DNA of 64,000 bases from assembly GCA_903772945.1 (NCBI GenBank), contig CAICTM010000221.1, forward strand, positions 1-64,000. Direction: 5' to 3'. The position numbers and the translations under genes are program-made. The first letter of the stretch is position 1. Every line of letters starts with the position of its first letter. Positions 49,901 through 59,965 of the stretch are shown piece by piece. This DNA comes from Seminavis robusta (lineage: Eukaryota; Bacillariophyta; Bacillariophyceae; Naviculales; Naviculaceae). The notes beneath the pieces were generated by a model, which worked only from the letters and a program-made list of their open reading frames with translations, was not told the origin of the DNA and made no database searches.

Positions 49901-52900
49901 CCAGAGACTTGGTTGAGGTTGACAGCATGGCAATGCCTGATTCCTCTGAAGCCCCCAGAGAAGTTTTCTTGATTAGCCTGCGAGGGGCAACAAATGGATC
50001 GTATGATCTCCAAATCACTGAGTCTCTCAACTCTTCCGTAACTACATCAATTATCGAAGAAGTGCCAGCTTCCACCACTGCCGAAGGCCTTGAGGGACTT
50101 ATCCAAGATGCACTGTTCCCAGATGGCTACGAGTCCTCCTGCGGAACCACTGGAATTACAGTGTGCTCCCAATCAGTGAAGGTGTATGACATGGGAACAG
50201 GTTTCTTGGTAACTTTTGTTGGAGAACGCTTGAATCAAGGTGTAAGCCTCGAGTACATTACTGACAACTTGGTTAACTTTGAGAGTGAGATGTTCCAGAA
50301 TAGCACTTTGGACATCAAGGAGAGACCGTCCGACATTGTCTATGCAAACACAGAATATCTCGATATTGGAATGGGCGCAGGGGACACAATCTTGAACATC
50401 AGAGGATCGACGGCGACTACCAAGATCACCACTCAGTCTCTTGATGACTACATCTTCATCTCTTCTGAAGCGAACCAAGACAGCAGCAATGCAGCTTCTG
50501 TTGACGTTCTTCTTGGATGGCTTGATTACTTGGAGGAGGATGTGACCGTCGAGGCAGGCTCTGGCCGCCACAGGTTGATGATGTCTGATGAGAAGAGCAG
50601 TATTTCCATGGCTGCTGAAGGTGACCCAGCAGTTCTCACATCAACATCTCTTACAAATATCAAGGAAGGCCTTGGCAATATCTACTTCTCTGCGGAGGGA
50701 GGCCACTGGTCTGCAGGTGTCAATCTGTGGCTCGGGAAGAATGATGATTACTTGAGCGTCACCTCCATCCCCGCAAATGAGGATGGAAACGACCTTAGAA
50801 CTACTACATCCATCCACGCAGGAAGCGGAGATGATGTTATGACTGTTGATCTTGATGCTGATGCGCACCCTGGAGCTGTGTTTATTGCGAATGGACAGGC
50901 TGGAGATGACAGCATTAACGGCACCACTTCGTCTCTTCCGTTGATCCTCTTCGGTGATGATGGAGATGATGTCCTAGTGTCTGGATCGGGGTCTGATATC
51001 CTCATTGGAGATTATGGCCGTGTTATCTGGACAAGCAATGATGGAACAAACACCACCGCTGTGGCATCCGCTGGTGCGGGAGGTGCGTGTTCATGAACAA
51101 CTGTGCTTGATTCCCTGCTATGCGCCCTTTGTATGTCTCATTCATTGACCTCTTGTTACAGGCTATGGTGATTTTACTGATGGTGTTGTGAGGACTGTGA
51201 GTGAAATTGTCACTGTGGCTCCTGGTGAGGGAGGCTCGGACACACTCATCATGAACGATGGAGACGATGTTGGCATTGGCTGTTATTTGAATGACACCAT
51301 TGATGGTGGTGATGGCATGGACATCTTGTTTGGAGATGCAGCCCAGATTTTGTACTATGATGAATCCACTTCCCCTAAGAGTCTCATGACAATTGACTGT
51401 GAAGATGGAGGATATGACACCCTCTATGGTGGTTCAGGAAGTGTTGACTACCTTGTGGGTGGTGGCTTTGCTGATACAATCTATGGTGGGACTGCGGAAG
51501 TGGACGACGCAGCTGATGGTTGTGATCTTGTGTTTGGAGACCATGCACAGATCCTGCTGGAAGAAGAGCCAGCATTCAAGTTGATTTCTGCTGAGACTAC
51601 GTTTCCCGAATGCACTGGAGGAGATGACTATATCTACCTGGGTGCTGGTGATGACATTGCATTTGGTGCAGCAGGAAACGATCACATTGAAGGCAATGCA
51701 GGGCAAGATATTATCTTTGGTGACTTTGGCGAGTATGATGCTCAGCTAAGCTACCCACAGTACAAATCCTACATTACACATGCTGAATATTCTGGAAATG
51801 ATACTATCCATGGTGGTTCTGAGGATGTAAGTTTTGGTGCTGTGAAAACATGGCTGGCTGCATAGTTACCATTCTTTGCTTGCGACTAACCTACTTTTGG
51901 TGAACGATAATTGAAGGATATCATCTTTGGACAAGAGGTAAGCAGCTGCTTTTGGTAGAGACCTTGCTCATGCCTTATATCACGAACTGACATGTTGATT
52001 GCTGTGACGTTGTCCTAGGGTCATGATGTTATCTATGGCGATGAAGGCCAGGTAAGCGCAGATATCAGTGTTGCACTCCATTCTGTCTTCTTCTGTTTCT
52101 AGCAGGCGAAATCTGACTGGTAACCATTTTCTGTATCGACCAGGATGATATCACTGGAGGGCATAACATTCTGCACGGAGAAGACGGAGGTGACACTATC
52201 CATGGAGGTGATAATGAAGACACCATTGTCGGAGACAATGCAAGGATTCTTCGCGAAGGTACTGCTGGAAACACGTTCCCTTGGGAACACGAAATCACCT
52301 GGGTTACATTCCCCGCTCCGTTTGACACTGAGGTAATCAGGGAAGTCAGGCTCTTCGATGATGTGGATCTGGTTCAGGTGAGTTTCTGTTGCAACTGGGA
52401 TGACAAGTTCGCTTGTTTCGGTTTCTAATTTAAATTTTGTGTTTCGTTTAGGGCGACGACGTGATCTACGGAGACGGGGGCAATGATGTGATTTGGGGTC
52501 AGAGAGGTGATGACAGTAAGTTGCTGACTGGCCTTGGGTGGGAACCAATTTGTGGTCTGCGTACTGACTTTTGACCTGTCTTTCAGCTCTTCATGGTGGC
52601 GAAGGTGAAGATGAATTGGTTGGAGGCCTGGGCTCCGATTACTTGGATGGTGGCCACGGAAATGACATTGTTCTGGGCGACGTCGGATTTGTTGTCCGGA
52701 GATTTGATGAAACAGGAACCCCCCGCCTTAACTCAGACACAAGCGGAACAACTTCATCTTATGTGTGGCACAAAGACATTGTCCTGGAAGAGGTAGGCAA
52801 GATCACCTCCGCTCACCAGATCTCCACTACCCTCAATTCGAGCGCCCTGTTGGCTGAGGATGTAGCTGCCTCATCAATGATGATTGTGGCCAATGAATAC

Positions 52901-55246
52901 AGTGATGGAAAGCAGACAAGTGATCCTAAAAGGGGTGGATGGCCAACTGAGCTCATCTTGTTTGATTTGGAACCCAGTCACAACGATGTCCTACATGGAA
53001 GCCATGGTGATGATATTCTCATTGGCCAGCGTGGAGATGATACATTTGTAGGAGGTTATGGAAACAACTTGATCATTGGTGATGCTGGCACAAATTCTAT
53101 TACCTACAACATGGATTTCCCGAAGATCTATGAGATCTACCGTGCTTTGTCGGCTCCTTCTCCCTTTGAGGTGCCTCAGTACGGAGCAGTGTTCTCCATT
53201 GATTACAAGCTCTGGCCCAATCAGTACCGCCAAGTTGATTCCCTTGGATCCATTATTGATCTGGCAGTGAATATGGATGATCTCCAGTCTGACAGTAATC
53301 TGCTTCATGATATCATTGGAGTATCTGCCCTGGAAACTGGAGACGGAACTTGCTTGCAACCCATGTTTGGTGCTGTGCCAGGATTCTTGAATTCACAGCA
53401 TCGTTTCCATGGAAATGATAATATTGCAAGCGGCAAGGGAAGCAGCATCGTCATTGGAGATGATATCATTGGCAACTCTGGTTTTGACCTCTCCCAGTTT
53501 TCAGACATTGAAACAGTTCGTGAGAGACTAGATGATTTGATAAACTCTCTGAGTGTGAGAATGAGCACGCTTGAAGTTGACACAGAGAGGTCAGGATATG
53601 CATACAATGCTGACGCGGACATGTCTGTTGCCTGTGATACAATTTCAACCAATCCATCTGGCAGCTCTCTAGTGACTGGAGACTCTCTCACAATTATGGG
53701 AAGAACCTACAAGGCAGACGGGGTTGACGAAAACTCTCTTTTGCAGATGTCGGAGGACATCTTGAACAGATTCCTTGACCTTGAGTTGGTCCTTGTTGAC
53801 TTCCACTTTGCCCTGTATGAGATCCATCACAACTTGTTGTCAAGAGCCCTCAACTCGGAGACAAGCAATCCCAGTCTAGCGGTGCCTCTCCATACACTGA
53901 AGCTTGCGGATGACACGATCAAATCATATGGGAATGACATTGTCATTGGTGATTCTGCAACATTGTTCGTCCAGGCGGATCGGCCGGGCATCACCGGTTT
54001 TGCTTTCGAGGGCATGGACAATGCCTTCGACCAGAATGTTGAGAGAGCTCTTTCGTCGATCCGCACTGCACGTGAGGCCGCTCGCGACGACCATGCAAAC
54101 GCCGACCTGACACCCACTAGCCCATTTTCGAATCAACAAAAGAACAGCCTTCCATTTGACGACGTGCCTTTCGTCAATTCCATCGGAACAGATGAGATCT
54201 ACCTGAACGAAGGAAACAATTTGGCTGTTGGTGATTTTGCTGTGTTGGGTGGTGTTGCGTCCTCTCGGGATGTCAAGACTGCTGATTTGTCAGCTTATGT
54301 TGAATCAGTCGAAACCTTGAGGAAGCGCCCAGTTGCGTCGCTGAATGACAACAACTTAGACGTCTTCGGCTACTCAATCGAATTCTACAATGAACGCTAT
54401 GATTCTCAAACGTCCAAACTTGTGGAACCAAGCTATCACGGAGACTACTTCTCTGGCAACAGCAGCAGCAACGTTATCTTTGGCGACTACTGGACCTCGT
54501 ACGGTTTCGAGCAACTCACAAGCGGGGACTTCCGGGCCGACGAGTCCTCCAACGCATTTTCTCAGTGGGACAACGCTCGGTGGACTCTATTTGCCGGAGA
54601 CACAATCGAAGTCGTTTCTGGAACTAAGGTTGACTCACAGAAGGGTTCAGATACCATCACTGGTGGTGCAATTACAAACGACAAGATGACTACTGAGTCG
54701 GCATCCTTCACCCAGCAACTGATCCAAAGTCACGGTTTGTATGCACGGTTAAAGGAAGACTTGTACGAAGGTGTCCTTCCATACTCGGCACTCACAGCGC
54801 TCAAGGGTGGATACCAGTGCGTCGACCCGGAAACTGCATCATGGATTCCACCCTTTGTTACGGAAGCTGGAACGTCAACAACCGAAGGTAGCTCGAAGAC
54901 GTCTGCACCTGTGAGCTCGGCCCCTGTCACCGATGCACCTGTCCCCGTGACCGATGCGCCTGTCTCGACAGCTCCCGCCAGCTCTGCCCCCGCCACGTCA
55001 TCTCCTGTCGCTAAAGTGACGGGCTCGCCAACTACCCTCGTCACGTCATCTCCTGTCACTCCAGTGACGGATGCCCCAACTAGCGCTCCAACCAAAGCTC
55101 CGACGGACACCCCAACTAGCGCTCCAACCAAAGCACCGACGGATGCCCCCACCAGCGCACCTACGGAAGGTTCCCCTGGTAATGCTAATGGAAACAGCAA
55201 TGGTAACGGTAACGGCAAGAACAAGAGGAATCGTCTGCGACATTAG
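37969..55246 (+). CDS. giant secreted RTX-repeat protein, paralogue B
   Basis: Nineteen exons: 37969-39817, 39925-41145, 41250-44233, 44324-44827, 44907-45571, 45639-46690, 46767-46790, 46881-47258, 47327-47440, 47512-47569, 47665-47694, 47777-48103, 48192-51082, 51162-51826, 51917-51937, 52019-52051, 52144-52377, 52452-52515, 52587-55246. All phases agree and give 5,257 aa. Introns are 67-107 nt. Signal peptide MKLLSTVAWMAMAALLPTVA; an upstream in-frame Met exists (37756) but would bury it. Then an APTKAPTKAP linker (24-60), beta-rich segments to about 3070, RxL motifs (TRRL, ARRL, RRRL) and a Cys cluster (about 1718-1990), a Calx-beta-like region (about 3160-3420), RTX clusters (about 3960-4540), a conserved C-terminal domain, a PT linker and tail GKNKRNRLRH. 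Probably an extracellular Ca2+-dependent matrix or adhesion protein; function inferred. Confidence 0.9.
48475..49235 (+). other. Calx-beta-like region of giant B
   Basis: SVTIIEPTGETVVAEGD, VLVKIHDDDIAGVIIEESNG, DSYQIRLSKEPSDTVTVTV and VYVSAVNDAIKEG occur in the same order as in paralogue A. The pattern matches Calx-beta/cadherin-like strands of bacterial surface giants. Only motif evidence is available. Confidence 0.6.
50890..53090 (+). other. RTX nonapeptide block of giant B
   Basis: Units such as GDDGDDVLVSGSGSDILIGD, GGDGMDILFGD, GAGDDIAFGAAGND, GDGGNDVIWGQRGDD, GGLGSDYLDGGHGND and GSHGDDILIGQRGDD follow the GGxGxDxUx rule of hemolysin-type Ca2+-binding repeats. The block is spread over exons 13-19. 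Two of those exons code for only 7 and 11 residues, so introns punctuate single repeat units. Confidence 0.87.
54895..55246 (+). other. C-terminal PT linker and basic tail of giant B
   Basis: A Pro/Thr/Ser/Ala/Val linker with tandem TSAPTKAPTD-type units is followed by GSPGNANGNSNGNGNG and the basic end KNKRNRLRH. Giant A ends the same way. Such linkers are probably O-glycosylated in secreted algal proteins. The basic tail could bind anionic polysaccharide or silica (inference). Confidence 0.6.
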
Positions 55247-56043
55247 GCAATGAAAAGGGGTGAGAAGGGACGTATGGCTTTGAACGTTTGCTGAGCGGCT
55301 GTGTTTTCCGCTGGCTGGTGAACTGTGATTCTGGCTGCCGTCCCTGACTACGCACTTTAAGACGTTGCTCTATGCATACATTGATTAAATAAGATAAAAG
55401 AATACACTTTACTATTGAAGCCCAAGTGTAGAGCGAAGGGATTGGACGTCAAGAAGGACTGTACCAGTATTCTCTGGTTGCTGCGCAGGAAGATGATAAA
55501 CAGGGCCTTCTGGTTTCATATTGCAAAATCTCTGTCCATCACGCATTGAAAGAGCATTCATGGCATCATCGTTAGGACCTGTCACCCGTTGAGCACTATA
55601 GAAGGACTACTAGTAGAGTATTCGATTATTCACTAATGGATAAAAGCTAGGAAGAGGCAAAGCAAAAGAGAAGGCCAAATTCGGGGCTGGACTTGGTGGG
55701 ATGAAGACAAACTGGTGACCTCTGGGAGCGAGGCTCTAGCTAGGCCGAGGATGCGGGAGTTTTGGGCACGGATGCATACCGTAAGTGCGTGGCCTTTAAA
55801 ACGAGAGTGTCTAATTGGCTTCGTAGAAAGAAGAAGTGTAATGTATCATCACTACTTTACTTTGAGTATCTATGTATCTTGAATAAACATCAGCCAAGAA
55901 ATAGCGGCTGCAACTTGTTTGCTTGTGTTTGCTCATGTGGCTTCCCCCTTGGCAAATAGCTAGCTACTAGGCTTCCAAACCTGAATCAGCTTCATTGCAT
56001 ATTGCCTCCTCATGAACAGTGCCGTGCCTGTCCAGCCAAGCAG
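55247..56043. other. intergenic, convergent 3' ends
   Basis: About 800 bases between the stop codons of giant B and the GH16-like gene. Possible polyadenylation-like TTGATTAAATAAGATAAAAG is near 55380-55400. No gene or RNA is recognised. Confidence 0.4.
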
Positions 56044-58755
56044 CTAAGACACCGTCATGGGCGTACAAACACTGGTAACCAGGCTACATTCAGAACCTCC
56101 CTGACATTGACAATCCTTGGAGCAGAAGCCTCCATCTGGAATTCCTGTTCGACCAGTTGGTGTGAAGCTGAAGTTATCCACCACAACTTCAATCATTTCA
56201 TCGTCGGCCATTTCCATTGGAGCCGCAAGAGCACCTCCTAAACTCCAAAGATTGATGCGAACTTCGACATCGGCCGGTAGACATTGGATGTAGTCTTCCT
56301 CGTCCATGACTACTGCTTGCTCTGTAGTATAAAAGTGATCCACACCGCCACCAGCAGTGGTCTCCCAAGTGATGGCACCGGGGTTCCAAGTGAATGAGTA
56401 GCTGTGTGGAGCCTGCTGGAAGGTCCCATCGTCAAGGGCTGTGCTAAAGCTGTACATGTTGGAATCGATTGCTGGTTGCATTATGAAATGGGCATCATTG
56501 GGAGAATCAGCGTCCTCGAATCGACCGAGCTCAATATCCACTTCATGTGAATAATTCTCTCGAATGGAAAAGTCTTCGGTGGCATCCCACGTGAACATGC
56601 CAAAGACCATGTTGGGCGGCAAAAAGTCTTGTCGTACAACACCCGTGTCAACGTTCTTGAGCTCGATGCTCTTGACATTCCAGGAATAAGTTCCATAATC
56701 AAAGGGCATTTCCTCTTCCGGCATGACAATCCGGACTTCCCCCGCTTCCCACATGTCACCATTCTTCTTGAAACGCAAGGTCAATTCGTCTCCATTTACT
56801 TCGACCATTTCACTGGTGAACCTGTTGAAGGATGGATCACATACTCCCAAAGAGTCGTCTTCCTTGACTTCGACAATGTAGTTGCCCCAGACGTTTTCGT
56901 ATCGTTGTCGTTCATCATAGGGAGGGAAGCAATACAACGGCGTACGTGGCTCCAACGCAGGATTATTGTCATCGCATCGATCAGGGTCGCATGATGGCCC
57001 GCAGATGAATGGGAATTCCACGCTCGCAACTAGTCGGCAAGCCTCTTCTTCGGGACTTCCAGCATCCATCAAGTATTGGATTCGTTCTCCACAGGTGGAG
57101 TCGCCAGCAAGGAGACCCCAAGCTTGAGCACAGTCATCACACCCACATTTTGGCGCTGGAGTGGGAAAAGGTGTGATGGTTGGCTCCAAGGATTCTAGAG
57201 TCACGGGAATGTATCCTTCGCATCGATCAGGGTCGCAGTTTGGTCCACAGACATCGCCAAACTCTGATCCAGCAACCAAGCGGCAGGCATCTTCTTCAGA
57301 TTGTCCTGTGGACATCAAAAAATCAATGCGCGCCAAGCAGGTAAAGTCTCCGGCGAGTTGATCCAGAGTGGCACCACCACATGCAGGGCATCCGCAACGA
57401 GTTGGTCCCGGCATGGGGTTTATCAGTGTTGGGGCCGGTGTTGGGGCAGGACTTGCTGGGACGGGAGCCGGAAGACTTGGGCTGGGTGTCGGCGGCACCT
57501 TGCCATCGCACCGGGCAGGATCACAGGGATAGCAGTACCCCGAGAACTCCGAGTTGATGCCTGCAATGAGCCCGCATGCTTGCTGCCTTGGTACACTCAT
57601 GACGCTCTCAATGAGCTCTCCACAAGTGAAGAGTCCGACCATGGTGTTCCAAATTTCCTCTGTACATTCATCACATCCACAGTACGTCTGTGGTGCTTCT
57701 GCCGGTGTTGTGGGAGATGCTGCCGGCGTTGTGGGTGTTGGCGCAGGTGGTGTGGGTGCGGGTGCAGCTGGCAGAATGGGTGCGCTGGTATCGGTCCTGC
57801 CATTTTCATCACATCGATCCGGATCGCAAAACGGTCCACAAGTGTCGGGCCACTCAGATCCGGCCACGAGTCGACAAGCTGCTTCTTCCGTGGATCCCAT
57901 ACCAATGACAAAAACAATCCGCTCTCCACAGCTAAATCCGCCGGCAAGGGTGTTCCAGCGTTCATTCGTACAATCGGCACAACCACAACGCAATGGAGGA
58001 GATGCCGTGGGAGGAGGAACTGGAGCCGTAGGTGCCTTGGTTGGTTTGGGAGTAGAAGGCACTGGTTCAGGTGTTGGTGGAGGTGTCGGATCAGGTGGAT
58101 TGGGTGTTGGCGCTTTCGTTGGACGTGGGGTAGGTTTTGGTGTTGCTGGCGCTTTCGTTGGACTTGGCGTAGGCTTTGGAGTCGTCGGCCTTTCAGTTGG
58201 ATTTGAAGTTGGTATTGGTGTTGTTGGTCTTTCAGTGGGCTCTGAAGTCGGCTTTGATGTGGGTCTTGGCGTACCGGCACTTGCTGGAATTGTTGGAGAG
58301 GCCATTGGGGGCAAATTTGCTGGAGTTGTCGGCGAGGCCATTGGTGGTGTGCTGAAGGGAGGATTCGAAGTCGCTGGAGCCGGCGTGCGATATGGCTTTG
58401 GGTTTGGTGTCTGTGGCACTGGAGCGGCTGTCTCGGCTGGTAACGTGTCGTAGCTTCCTTCTCCTTGTGGAAAGAACAGCTCAAACATTAATTCATCTTC
58501 CAATTGCAGCGTCTTTCGTTCGGTCTCCTGTTGTATACGACTCTCTAACCTTCGTAGATTGTGGCTAGCAGGCGTGTTTTTGCCATCGTCTTTTTGAATA
58601 TTTTCGACTTGCACAAGCTTATCTCGGGCATTTTTTTGCTTGGGAGGAACATCAGCCGTCCCTTTCACTCGGAGCCGTTGTGGAGATTCTGTTGCAACCG
58701 AATGACATTGTGAGAGCGCAAACAGCAAGAACCATCCTCTTCGATATGACACCAT
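56044..58755 (-). CDS. secreted GH16-like protein with four Cys-rich modules
   Basis: A single 903-aa exon. Signal peptide (1-21, MVSYRRGWFLLFALSQCHSV); a charged region with an RRL site (68-70); a long Pro/Thr linker (110-255); four Cys modules at about 257-315, 359-416, 454-512 and 537-594, each CGCxxC...W..(L/M)...C..RI...AC.(L)(V/I)A......CDP.RCD; then a jelly-roll domain (about 608-880). The last contains HEVDIELGRFED, matching the GH16 ExDxE catalytic motif (E738, D740, E742), plus a Cys tail. GH16 enzymes cut beta-1,3/1,4-glucans and galactans. Here the substrate could be chrysolaminarin-like or wall glucan, or the domain could act as a lectin. Both acidic catalytic residues are present, so activity is plausible. 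Similar Cys modules, from memory, recur in diatom secreted proteins. Confidence 0.82.
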   Translation of the reverse strand: MVSYRRGWFLLFALSQCHSVATESPQRLRVKGTADVPPKQKNARDKLVQVENIQKDDGKNTPASHNLRRLESRIQQETERKTLQLEDELMFELFFPQGEGSYDTLPAETAAPVPQTPNPKPYRTPAPATSNPPFSTPPMASPTTPANLPPMASPTIPASAGTPRPTSKPTSEPTERPTTPIPTSNPTERPTTPKPTPSPTKAPATPKPTPRPTKAPTPNPPDPTPPPTPEPVPSTPKPTKAPTAPVPPPTASPPLRCGCADCTNERWNTLAGGFSCGERIVFVIGMGSTEEAACRLVAGSEWPDTCGPFCDPDRCDENGRTDTSAPILPAAPAPTPPAPTPTTPAASPTTPAEAPQTYCGCDECTEEIWNTMVGLFTCGELIESVMSVPRQQACGLIAGINSEFSGYCYPCDPARCDGKVPPTPSPSLPAPVPASPAPTPAPTLINPMPGPTRCGCPACGGATLDQLAGDFTCLARIDFLMSTGQSEEDACRLVAGSEFGDVCGPNCDPDRCEGYIPVTLESLEPTITPFPTPAPKCGCDDCAQAWGLLAGDSTCGERIQYLMDAGSPEEEACRLVASVEFPFICGPSCDPDRCDDNNPALEPRTPLYCFPPYDERQRYENVWGNYIVEVKEDDSLGVCDPSFNRFTSEMVEVNGDELTLRFKKNGDMWEAGEVRIVMPEEEMPFDYGTYSWNVKSIELKNVDTGVVRQDFLPPNMVFGMFTWDATEDFSIRENYSHEVDIELGRFEDADSPNDAHFIMQPAIDSNMYSFSTALDDGTFQQAPHSYSFTWNPGAITWETTAGGGVDHFYTTEQAVVMDEEDYIQCLPADVEVRINLWSLGGALAAPMEMADDEMIEVVVDNFSFTPTGRTGIPDGGFCSKDCQCQGGSECSLVTSVCTPMTVS

Positions 58756-59300
58756 GGTGGTGAGACGAGTGTTAGAATAGGGTAACTAACAAATGCAACA
58801 ACGGAAGGTAGCAAGAAGGCTGATGTTGGCGGAGGATACAAGTTAAATGAGCGATTTTCATGCAAACCTTTCTCGCTTTTTGCTCATCCATCTCGCACAA
58901 ACGATATTGCGCGCTCTGGCTAAGTACCAAGCCGAGACGATATGTGACAATGGGGGCAGTCACAGTTGTGGTGCTATGTGTTCATGTGGAATTGTTAGTG
59001 GGATTTTGTCGATAGTAAAATAGTACAAGCAACTAACGGTACTTCTGGCGCGAAGGACTCGCGGACAACGGCAAAAATGGCGCGCCCCTTCTTCTCGAGG
59101 AACCGGCATTCGGTACCCGTTCCGGTACATGTACCGGTACGTAGCGAGCAAAGATTGATCGTCACCCTGAACGAACGATGTAACCCAGGGACCCAAGAGT
59201 GGTACCGTTGTAAAGGTAATAAAAAGGTTGAAACTAAGGTGGGAGATGTGGCACGGTGAATTTCGTTTAGTTACGGAGAGAATGGAGTTGGATGCAGGGA

Positions 59301-59341
59301 TACCGGTACCGTACCGTACCGTACCGTACCGGTACCGGTAA
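59301..59341. repeat. CCGTA/GGTACC palindromic microsatellite
   Basis: A run of CCGTA units is flanked on both sides by ACCGGTACC, so the whole tract is nearly self-complementary. Isolated copies of the same words occur throughout the intergenic DNA of this window. Confidence 0.75.
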
Positions 59342-59649
59342 GCACCTCTGTTGGAACGACACTCAGTTGTCTTTCTATTTTTTGGAATTTTTCAGCGGGG
59401 TCTTCATGGAGCGAAAGCATCACATTTCTCCTCCACTTGTACGATTCTCGTGGAAGACACCAAGCAAGCACACATCTGGGAAGAGTTGGAAGTTGTGCTC
59501 ACAGCTGGGGCTGGAGAAAAACCTTCAATGACAATATTTTATTTGTCACGAGGTGTATCCGCCGGATTGTTTCCTCGACCACGGCAACTAGACTAACTGT
59601 TACCGCAGATCCTTCCCTCTGTTTTCGCGATTTCGCAGTTGTGACCTAT

Positions 59650-59960
59650 TGATTCAACTCCATTCGATTCAGGATTTACAGTCACTGTTTGCTCCCAGTT
59701 CGTATGCCGTATGACGTACGGTTCGGCTCTCGCGCAGCGACTGAAACCAAGCCAAGACCGTACGGTACCAGTTCACCAGTTCCGTGAGCTGTTGACTCGA
59801 TTCGATTCGATTCAGGAATTTACTACACGTATAGGTTCAGTCACTTTTTGCTTCCAGTATCATAAGACGCACGACTGATTGGGCTGCTTGTGCTCAAGTA
59901 CTAGACTACTACTAGCTAGCTAGTACTCGTACGGAAACCAAGCCCTATAACCGTACCGGT
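59650..59960. repeat. imperfect direct duplication
   Basis: ATTCGATTCAGGATTTACAG...GTCACTGTTTGCTCCCAG...GAAACCAAGCC is repeated about 150-160 bases downstream as ATTCGATTCAGGAATTTAC...GTCACTTTTTGCTTCCAG...GAAACCAAGCC. The second copy carries an extra insertion and runs up to TIR element 3. Confidence 0.65.
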
Positions 59961-59965
59961 TCCCT

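Noticed and set aside
7247-55246. Bacterial contamination as source of the RTX genes
   Set aside because: Frames are interrupted by 14 and 18 phase-consistent GT-AG introns and lie beside CAF1 and other eukaryotic genes.
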